From assembly GCF_000485595.1 (NCBI RefSeq), contig NW_014577282.1, forward strand, positions 631,842 through 695,841: a stretch of DNA of 64,000 nucleotides, given 5' to 3'. The notes below the pieces were generated by a model. That model saw only the letters and a list, made by a program, of their open reading frames with translations. It made no database searches and had not been told where the DNA came from. Below are positions 56,442-64,000 of the stretch, one piece after another. The stretch comes from Priapulus caudatus (taxonomy: Eukaryota > Priapulida > Priapulimorpha > Priapulimorphida > Priapulidae). The first letter of the stretch is position 1; each line of letters opens with the position of its first letter. Made by a program: the position numbers and the translations under genes.

Positions 56442-58346
56442 TTAAATCCCGAAAATGTAATGCCTGAATTTTTCAAGCTTGAATCTCGTCGCAGGCTTTG
56501 TCATCAAATCAGCTACCATCTCGTGAGTTGTACAATACTCAAGCAACACCTTTCCTCTGTTCACCTCACATCTGATAAAATGGTACCTGACATCAATATG
56601 CTTTGTATGTTTGAGAGTTATCAGCACCTTCTTTCACAGTATAGACCCAGCGTCCACCAACCGACTTTCTGCCTTCAGGAAGGGTAGTTAAAGAGAAGGT
56701 ATCATTTTCTTTCAGTGATTTCATTTCTTTATTCATTGCCTCCTTCCATCGTGCAGATTCATTTGAATTTATCGCTTCCTCGTAATTCTGAGGGAAATAA
56801 CACATATTGTAACAATAATCAATGGTGGCATTCATCTGGTCATCTTCATTACCATCACCTAGGTCAAAATCTTTCAAGTGACCTGGAAGTTTTCTATTTC
56901 TCGTCGGATACCTGGGGGTTTCCCCCGAATCGTTATCCGTGGCAGCTTCGCCTGGTACTACCTCACGGACAGCCCTTGGACATACATCGAAATCTGACTC
57001 ATCCGAATCAATTTGTGTACATTCTCCCCCAAAAGTTTTGGATGCACATTCTCCCTTTGGGAAATGAACTATTCGGTGCTTCATAACCTTCCCAGTGCTA
57101 GGCATGTAAACCAGGTACGCAGGGCTACCCTTGTCATATCCGACGAATATACCTTTCACACCCCTGCTATCTAGTTTCTTCGCAACCTGTCTGTAGACAT
57201 AGCACTCTACACCGAATACATGCATTTTGGATAGGTTAGGCTTGCGACCTGTCATCGCAAAATACGGAGTTTGCTCGATTCGTTGATTGTAGCATCTGTT
57301 TCTAATGTGTGCTGCTGCCATCACAGCATAGGGCCAGAATTCTCGGCCCAACTTGGCCTCGGTTAACACACATCTACCCATCTCGAACAGGGTTCGCCAA
57401 TGTCGCTCGGCGGTTCCATTTTGGTGTGGGGAATACGGTGCACTGGTCTCACGCTTGATCTTGTTCCGTCGCAAGAGCTGCTTGAACTCATTCGACGTGA
57501 ATTCAGTACCATTGTTCTGAGTGATTTCACTTGCCCCCTTGGAGCAGAATCGGCCAGAAATTGCTCAGTGGCCTTGACCGTGTAACCTTTACTTTTCATA
57601 AAGTATACAAATACTGCACCGGAATAATCGTCGGTAAACGCTATTGCGTACTTGAAGCCATTTTTCGAAATCGGATCAATCGGGCCAGCCAAATCTGTAT
57701 GCACCAACTGTAATGGAACTGTCGAACGAACACGTGGCTCTCTCGACCTCTCTTTGGTCATTTTTCCCTCAACACAAGTCGCACAATCATTTGACTTTGT
57801 TCCCGACCCTGTGATCCTCATACCATCTACCACGTTCTCGAGTTTTGAGATATCATCATTGTTGCAGTGACCTAAAATTTTGTGCCACCCCTGAATGTCA
57901 TGCTTGGCCACATTCACTTTGTCACTCTCACACACATTAAATGTATTCAGGTAATACAGTCTTTCATGACACTCTAAGTCAAATTGTACGCCCCCTTTGT
58001 GTCTTAGCACAGCACCATCTGGTGTGAACACGACGCTTGCTCCCGCTTCCGTTGACGCTTGCACGGAGAAAATGTCCTGTGGGTACGAAGGGATCAGCAA
58101 CGCGCTTTTCAACACCGCATCTACCAGGTTTCCTTGGTTGTCCTTGACCTTCACTGTCGCTATGCCTCTCGCCTGAGCGACATTGTTGCTGCGCGTACCG
58201 TCGGCGAGCTCGATATAATGCTTCTCCGGTCGAAATGACTTATCGAAACTCACGAATTTTGATTTGTCCGTCACAATGTGTGCGGTTGCACCACAATCCA
58301 CAAGCAGGTTCCCTGATCGAACTGAACTCGCGGAACTATCACTTGC
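56442..58346 (-). pseudogene. Copia pol: protease, integrase, truncated RT and RNase H end
   Basis: Protease site LLVDCGATAHIV (D-C-G in place of the usual D-S-G) is at about 58290. The pre-integrase HHCC region (GWHKILGHCNND..CATCVEG) is at 57900-57760. Integrase core: HTDLAGPI at about 57690, then at about 57510 an NNGTEFTSNEF block with Asn where the second catalytic Asp is expected, then SPHQNGTAERHWRTLF with the Glu at about 57420. The C-terminal hinge and start of RT (ARWKEAMNKEMKSLKENDTF..) run to 56620. There the coding jumps to TKHIDVRYHFIR, the RNase H C-terminus, so the RT core is deleted. A frameshift lies near 57470. Confidence 0.88.
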
Positions 58347-58522
58347 TTGCGGGGAGATAGGCCATTTTGCGCGACAATGTAAGCCGAAAGCCAGGCTTTG
58401 GTGTCATACGTGTAAGAGCAGTACGCACAATGACAGTTCGTGCCGAAAGAGGAATCCAAAGGATCAAGCCAAGCAAGCGGTTGATTCGGCATATGATGAT
58501 GAACATTCGTTCGCATTTAGTT
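58347..58522 (+). other. inverted zinc-knuckle segment of Copia gag
   Basis: On the plus strand this segment encodes CGEIGHFARQCKPKARLWCH then TCKSSTHNDSSCRK..DDEHSFAFSL, a CCHC gag knuckle and a second Cys/His cluster. All the surrounding Copia coding is on the minus strand. Minus-strand coding stops at ..RDPRCY just to the right and resumes with ..SASSVRSGNLLVDCGA just to the left, so a block of about 176 bp has been flipped in place. Junctions are good to a few bases. Confidence 0.85.
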
Positions 58523-59219
58523 TGTAACATCTTGGATCTCTTCTTTGGTTTTGATTTGCGTTCCCGGATGCTCTCACTTCATAACCGACTCCCTTCATTA
58601 GAACTCGCTCTGTGCCGCTCTGTGTCATCGAAACTGCGAAGGGATACTTTAAAGTCTGTAAAGTTGGGTTCCTTATCACTCTGAGTCACAACCACCACAA
58701 AGGATTTTATATTCATCCGGGAGTCCTTTCAGCCGCCATTGCAACTAATAAACTATCGTTTACTGTCTCTCCTGCGTCACGCAGAGCTGCGACTGCTGTC
58801 TCTGCACGGACATAATCGGTGATTGTTTCACTGGCACGTTTTGTGAGCGTCGTCAACTCTGTGTAGAGCGATATGATCCTGGGCTTGCCTTTACCGGCAT
58901 AATGTTCTTTCAGAATTCTCAATGCCTTCCTACCGTCATCAACTGCATCTCGCATCACCAACGACAGGCTCTTGTCATCCAGGAACTGGATTAGCTCGGC
59001 GTATGCCTCTTCATTCTTCTCCGCAAAGTCCTCACTTGTCGGCGTGGCAGCGGAGGGGTTCGCAGGTGATATGACATCCTTCAACTTGCTCAGCCTCATG
59101 TAGCCTAAGAACTTTACCAGCCATTGTTCAAATTTCCTTTCATCCCCGTCGAACACTAGGCGCGCATATCGACCACCGGTCGTGATACTGGGCCCATAAC
59201 CTGTATGAGGGTCACTCAT
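58523..59219 (-). pseudogene. Copia gag
   Basis: Starts MSDPHTGYGPSITTGGRYAR.., then FDGDERKFEQWLVKFLGYMR.., the UBN2-type gag of Copia elements, and ..ERTPG* at 58716. After a frameshift near 58725 it continues ..LPDEYKSFVVVVTQSDKEPN..RSFDDTE.. and, after further breaks, reaches ..QNQRRDPRCY, the first zinc-knuckle Cys, at about 58530. There it meets an inverted segment. Confidence 0.85.
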
Positions 59220-59416
59220 GACGAAGGAATAAATAGCAAAACACAGGAGAAAAATGACAATTCACTCTCAGATGTCAACCATATTGGGTAAAAGATTGTG
59301 GGTATTTTTATTAGTATACCAATGTCCACCAGGGGGAACCGGATTAGTACAAGAAACATACACCAGTAGTATTTGAGGTCATTATGATTTACAATCTAGA
59401 TCTTCTGGATCTAACA
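59202..59416 (-). repeat. Copia 5' LTR
   Basis: 215 bp; on the minus strand it precedes the primer site and the gag start. The ATG of gag (59219-59217) lies inside the LTR just before its end. Confidence 0.95.
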
Positions 59417-61035
59417 TGGTTGAAGCGACCATCATCATTTCTCGACTCTCATGATGATGCTGGCAGAGAACCGTTTGAGCTGGTAGAACCAGAACAGGAC
59501 CAAGAAATTCGTCCGTAGATAAATATCCTAAAGACTTGTGTAACCAAGAGGATTGGCACTAGTCGCTTCGCAAGGTTTTCTTTATGGTCAGGATTGACGG
59601 TGGCGATCTCGCGACTAACACAGACAGCAGCATCGTATCACAACTCTGGCACTGGAGATTACCGAAGCAAGGTAGACTTCAGTAATGGCGCACAACTGCT
59701 AGTGTTAACGGAGTTCCAACAGGAAATGTACACAAAGTAGATAAGTTGTTTGCAGAACAACAGGCAGCTACCAAAGGACAGTAGCTTGTCGACACGTTCT
59801 CCTGTTATAGGCAGAGAATGATTATTGAGGGTAGGCGGTCGACTCAAAATTGCGATGTTAACCGCTGGGGAGAAGACGCCAGTGACGCAAGTGTTCCAGG
59901 CAAGCATTACGTTGCGACCTTATTAGTCAGGCACTACCATGAGGCAGTTCATCACCAAGGCCGTCATTTGACGGAAGGAGCAATATGCTTTGCTGGCTAC
60001 TGGATAACCAGAGGAAAACGGTTAGTCAACTCACTTCTTCAAAAGTGTGGAAGTGCAGGAAACTACGAGGGAAGATGGGACAGCAGAAGATGGCTGATTT
60101 GTCGTCGGATCGACTGACACCTAGTCCGCCATTTACCTATGTTGGGGTGGATACATTTGGACCTTGGTCTGTAGTAACCAGACGCACCAGAGGAGGGCAG
60201 GCCGCTTCCAAACGCTGGGTAATCATGTTTGCTTGTCTGGTTACATGCGGCATCCACATAAAGGTTGTTGAGGATCTAAGTTCATCATCGTTAATAAACG
60301 CTCTTCGAAGGTTCATAGCCCTAAGAGGCCCTGTGACAGAGTATAGATCGGACCGCGAGACCACTTTTGTCGGCGCAACAGACGACCTAGGAATCAATGT
60401 GATAAACATTGAAACAGGTGGTGTTGGTGCATTCCTTTCTCGGAAAGGAATAGTGTGGACGTTCAACAAACCCCATGCATCCCACTTGAGTGGTTCGTGG
60501 GAACGTATGATTGGTCTAGCTCGAAGCATCTTGGACACTTCCCCATTGGACATGGCCTTACCCATGAGGTGTTGTGTACCCTTATGGCTGAAGTGTGTGC
60601 TATAGCCAACGCAAGGCCAATTGTTGCTGTATCCAGTGATCCAGACTCTCCGACAGTTTTGTCACTGTCTCTGATCATCACGCAGAAAGTGAATTCGGAC
60701 ATTGAACCGTTCGAGCACCTTGACACTAAGGACATGTACAAATCATTGGCGTCACGTGCAAGTTCTTGCAGAACAATTTTAGAAGCAGTGGAGCAGCCAC
60801 TCTACAGTCACGGAAAAAGTGGCAAGAGCAACGTTGCAATCGATCAGCCAGCGATGTGGTCTTGGTGAGGGACTAAGAACTGCACAGGAATCATTGGCCA
60901 TTTGGAGTTGTGGAAGACACATTCCCAAGTGCAGACGGACTCGTTCGGATAGCGTCAGTGGGCGTCAATAAAGATAATAGAGCCGTGTCGTATACGCGTC
61001 CGGTTAGCCAGTTAGTGTTGTTGATTTCCAAGTAA
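59417..61035 (+). pseudogene. BEL/Pao integrase and C-terminus
   Basis: After the Copia insertion the BEL coding resumes with WLKRPSSFLDSHDDAG. The integrase has PFTYVGVDTFGPWSV at about 60130 (first Asp), then YRSDRETTFVGA at about 60345 (second Asp region) and HLSGSWERMIGLARSIL at about 60490 (catalytic Glu region). A C-terminal NHWPFGVVEDTFPSADGLVR.. ends at about 61035. Many stops (for example 59516, 60606) and frame shifts are present. Confidence 0.85.
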
Positions 61036-61097
61036 AAGGGTTATTTCATGCGAATCGGGACCGCAGGTAGTGATTTTATCTAAAATCAGACGGGGAA

Positions 61098-61393
61098 TGT
61101 AATGTTAGACCATAGACGATGACAATAGATCATAAAAGATTTAACTTTCATTAGCTGCCACTAGAATGACTAGATGGTGCACATTGTTTTAGGAACGGAT
61201 TTCAGTTTACAAGGAGAGAACAGTGTTTGATGTTTGCACTCTGGAGCACTTCTTCTAGACAATAATTAAGAAGAACTAGGTCCCCCCATAGAGTGAGTCT
61301 GCTTTATACCGTTTTATAGTTATACGTAGAAGTGTTTAACATCGTGGCTTTGTAGACTTTGTAGACTTCGTAGGCTTGTTAGAATATTTGTGT

Positions 61394-61394
<1 letters not shown>
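61098..61394 (+). repeat. BEL 3' LTR, truncated by a LINE
   Basis: Matches the 5' LTR at 40796-41075. Similarity ends at the (GATA)n tract at 61395, which starts the neighbouring LINE on the minus strand. The last part of the LTR is not seen. Confidence 0.82.

Positions 61395-61437
<43 letters not shown>
61395..61437. repeat. (GATA)n microsatellite, LINE 3' tail
   Basis: About ten gata units (TATC on the minus strand) at the junction of the BEL LTR and the LINE 3' side. Read on the minus strand they form the simple-repeat tail of the LINE. Confidence 0.85.
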
Positions 61438-61440
<3 letters not shown>

Positions 61441-61809
61441 GTTCATTGCAAAACTAGTGTTAACAACGTTACAATTAAAAATAAATTTTGCAAACAATAT
61501 ATCATCAGGCAGTATAAAACTAAAATTGATGATATTTACAATAATATATGTCTCATGGTAAGACATAGATATCACTTAAAATGTTGGTTCGTAAAAACTA
61601 AAACCCATCTTTAGAATATATACTAAATTTTAAATAACGTGATCCTTGGTCAAACAATAGTTACAATTAAAATGCGACACAATGATAGAATCAAACATAT
61701 CACATAACCGAAAGTTGCCCAGAGAGTTAATTCAAAGAAACCAAAATGTTTATAAACGGGCGCAAGCAAGAGTAATTATCCATGCTATTGTAAAAAATTC
61801 AGTGCCTGT

Positions 61810-63999
61810 TTACAATTTGTTAATCATCCTGCACATGTACGGAACAGGGCTATTGAAGTCCCGGCTGGTACGAGGGACTTTTGCAAGCCGGAGTTTACTA
61901 GAATTCCGTGTTATGCAGTTAGACACATTTATTACTGAAGGAGGGCAAATATCCTGTAATCGTTTACAACTTTTGAGCGGATAAGCAACATTTTCACAAA
62001 GCTGCTCGCGACGAAATGCAAGTCTTTGGATCTGAAGCTGAGATAGTACCTCATCGTACATGGCGCACCTATTCCAATTATTATAACCTATTATTATTTT
62101 CAGTGCCCTTACTTGAACATATTCAGTTAGACGTGAGACCTCTTTGGTAAGACCCGGGTGCCAGGCGGGTGCAGTATATTCCAGAATCGGTCTGACGTAA
62201 CCACAGTAAATTTGTACGAGATCTTCACAGCTAAGCCTAGTTTTTTTAGTATACGAAGCACGAACATTATTTTATTGGCTCTAGCCACCAAATCTTGAAC
62301 GTGTATGGCCCATTTTAGATCGTGCTGGAACCATACACCCAGGATCTTCAAAGTTGTCAAATTTTCCAATTGAAAGTGTTCTAAAAAAGTTCAGCATCTT
62401 GAAGTCTATTTCTACCAAAGTACACCTGCATAACTTTACATTTTGCAGGGGTTAAGTTTCGTTTTATTTGAAAAGGCATAGCACTGGATAGATGCGAGTA
62501 CGTTGTTTAGATATGACAGAGCATGGATCGACCTTGTCTCCAGTAGTGTCATATCGTCGACGTATTTCTATTTCTGAACTAATAGTCCTTCAGCAGCATC
62601 GTTGATCATGACCAAAAACAGTAGCAGGCCAAGCCTTGTGCCCTGGGGAACACCACATGTGAACCCCTTGTACGTGGAGGTAGACCCTTTGTACCCGACG
62701 CATTGTTGCCTCATAGAGAGGAAATCGCTTATCCACGGTAGTAGTGACGGGTGTGACTCCTAATTTATGGAGTTTTTTATAGCAGTGATGTGTGACATAT
62801 CAAGTCAAATGCTTTGCTGAAGTCAGTCACGACTAGAGCTTATATTGTTGCGTTTTTCTGCTCCTCTGTACAGATAGTCCAATATGCTGATGAGGTAATG
62901 AACTGTTGAAGACTTGGGTATGGAGCCAAAACTGGCGTAAATCAATTTTGGGTTGGATTTCGTGCATGATCCACGTGTAGACAAAGTTCTCTGCTATTTT
63001 AGCGAAAGTGCAGGTTAGAAAGATTTGCCTTATCTCATCAATGGAAAGAGGGCACACTTTTGGTATAGGGCATACGATCGCCTGTTTCAAAGCTTGAGGT
63101 ACACAGCCCTGCAGAAAAGATGCGTTGATTACATCAGCCAGGGGTGTCGCTAACTCAGCAGTGAATTCTCTAATTAGACGTGGCGGAAGGTTGTCAGGTC
63201 CTCCAGAATTATTAATGTCTATCTTCAGTAAATGACGGTAGACTTGCCACTCCTGCACTGTTAGTGGTGGGAGTGCCGGAAAGAAACTTCGAAGACTATT
63301 GTAGTCGAGAGGAGGAAGAAGTCGCGTAACAGCAAATAAGGAATCGTTGATCTTTTCAGCTATTGATGATGTGTCACTTGGATCGATTCCAGGAACTTCG
63401 ATAGTTACTGTTGATTTGCTCATGTTCGCCATGTCTCGGATTTCTGTATGCCACTTACGCGGATTATATTTCTTTAGGTGCTGAATTTTCTTTTTATAAT
63501 AATACAGTTTATCTTTGATGATTTCTTGGTGTACCTTGTTACGATAGAAACGCCTCGAGTTACTCTTGTTACGTAAGGCACGTTCTCTTTCATTGATAAG
63601 TTCCTTTATTTTGGCAGAGAACCATTTTTTTGACGTGACATCCTCGTGGATGATCTTGGTCTGAAATTTCAGATCAATTTGTTTAGCCAGCTGTTCACTA
63701 AAAACGTCCAGTTTCAAGGTGACATCAGTAGCGGATAAGACATCATTCCAATCACATGTGGTTATCCAACGGCCAAAAGTTCTCAGCCGAGAATCAAGAA
63801 GAGGTCTAACGATACGAGTCGATTTCCGTTTAGATTGCTTCAAAAGATGTCTTTCAATAGGCTGCCACATAATGCGTAGATGATCGCTGAGCCCAAGAGG
63901 TGCTAAGGTAAACGGTTCCAAATATGTAGAGTGGATGTTGGTAATGATATTGTCAAGGATAGCATTACCACGTGTAGGAACTGTCACGACTGCCTTCAA
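61810..63999 (-). pseudogene. LINE endonuclease-RT protein, frameshifted, partial
   Basis: The first frame (63999-62833, 388 residues) starts within the endonuclease (ILDNIITNIHSTYLEPF..PLGLSDHLRIMW), then a connecting region with FRRFYRN-like basic stretches, then RT motifs LLKIDINNSGGPDNLPPRLI and ..IRQIFLTCTFAKIAENFV. After a frameshift near 62900 RT continues to the catalytic YVDDMTLLE (about 62545-62570). The C-terminus (62369-62127 and 62200-61810) has LGVWFQHDLKWAIHV and ..RPILEYTAPAWHPGL.. with ..NCITRNSSKLRLAK. The order is that of CR1/L2 LINEs. Confidence 0.85.
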
Positions 64000-64000
64000 T

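Larger units (their letters stand above)
56113..59416 (-). mobile_element. Copia LTR retrotransposon with internal deletion and inversion
   Basis: Two 215-bp LTRs (56113-56327 and 59202-59416) differ at only about three positions. A TGGTT duplication flanks it (56108-56112, 59417-59421). On the minus strand the 5' LTR is followed by GGTTATGGGCCCAG, a primer site of the copia type (internal part of initiator tRNA-Met), and a G-rich tract precedes the other LTR. The coding lacks most of RT, and the zinc-knuckle segment is inverted. It lies antisense within the BEL pol region. Confidence 0.93.
40796..61395 (+). mobile_element. BEL/Pao LTR retrotransposon hosting four nested insertions
   Basis: The 5' LTR starts at 40796 (TGTAATGTTATACC) and the 3' LTR at 61098 (TGTAATGTTAGACC) after an agacggggaa polypurine tract. 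Gag, DUF1758-type protease, RT and integrase coding is found in order: 41560-42960, 43542-43893, 53337-53707, 54562-56112 and 59417-61035. Four insertions split it: 43103-43537, 43898-53332, 53712-54561 and 56113-59416. Removing each joins BEL coding across the site. It also carries its own stops and frameshifts. Confidence 0.88.
61395..64000 (-). mobile_element. CR1/L2-like LINE, 3' part (continues beyond the window)
   Basis: Minus-strand non-LTR element with endonuclease C-terminus, RT and C-terminal region, a 3' untranslated part (61438-61809) and a (TATC)n tail at 61395. The 5' part lies beyond 64000. Confidence 0.88.

Noticed and set aside
58264..58684. Independent plus-strand zinc-finger gene
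   Set aside because: The Cys/His block is exactly the missing Copia gag knuckle, so a local inversion is the simpler reading.

Overview
This is eukaryotic, almost certainly animal, DNA. Coding sequence is sparse, exons have GT/AG borders, and there are microsatellites, TTAGGG-type repeats, SINE and LINE sequences and many families of LTR and DNA transposons. Tandem repeats carrying the 'aaggtcaaggtcaaataaaggtc' kind of motif (29.1-29.5 kb), the 'gacggacgcacg' repeat (20.8 kb) and the general mix of transposons suggest a marine invertebrate, perhaps a lophotrochozoan. The phylum is an inference. A 10-N assembly gap lies at 11592-11601.

The one clear host gene is a CYLD-like deubiquitinase on the minus strand. 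Six exons between 33359 and 21066 have matching splice phases. They encode two CAP-Gly domains and the start of the USP catalytic domain with its Cys box. The N-terminal exons and the rest of the USP domain were not found. Its introns, up to 8.3 kb, hold a tRNA-derived SINE, Gypsy debris and TTAA-flanked miniature elements.

Layout. 1-1.7 kb: no gene, microsatellites. 1.7-7.1 kb: a decayed Helitron, split by a 960-bp inverted-repeat element inserted just before its helicase Walker A motif, then by a 5'-truncated LINE. 9.0-13.9 kb: a ~4.6-kb element with ~580-bp inverted arms, carrying a broken gene of a family with PIN/FEN1-like acidic motifs; one arm is itself interrupted by a 912-bp fold-back element with telomere-like repeats at its centre. 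14.5-17 kb: miniature elements, satellites and a decayed tRNA-Arg(CCT)-like sequence. 17-19.2 kb and 24.5-30.2 kb: decayed Gypsy elements. 21-33.4 kb: CYLD. 34.2-37.5 kb: a TTAA-flanked element carrying a P2X7-C-terminal-like exon, a miniature PIF/Harbinger and a two-exon THAP domain. 40-61.4 kb: a BEL/Pao element used as a target by later insertions: a TTAA element (43.1 kb), an env-bearing Gypsy/errantivirus-like element (43898-53332, 4-bp duplication), a second TTAA element (53.7 kb) and a Copia element (56113-59416, 5-bp duplication). The BEL itself sits inside a copy of the same TTAA family. 61.4-64 kb: a CR1/L2-like LINE on the minus strand that abuts and apparently truncates the BEL 3' LTR.

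The repeats form datable layers: where both edges of an insertion are seen, removing it restores the reading frame of the host element. The most interesting less-described items are the long-armed element with the PIN-like gene, the small local inversion of the zinc-knuckle segment inside the Copia element, and the TTAA element with the captured or remnant P2X7-like exon.
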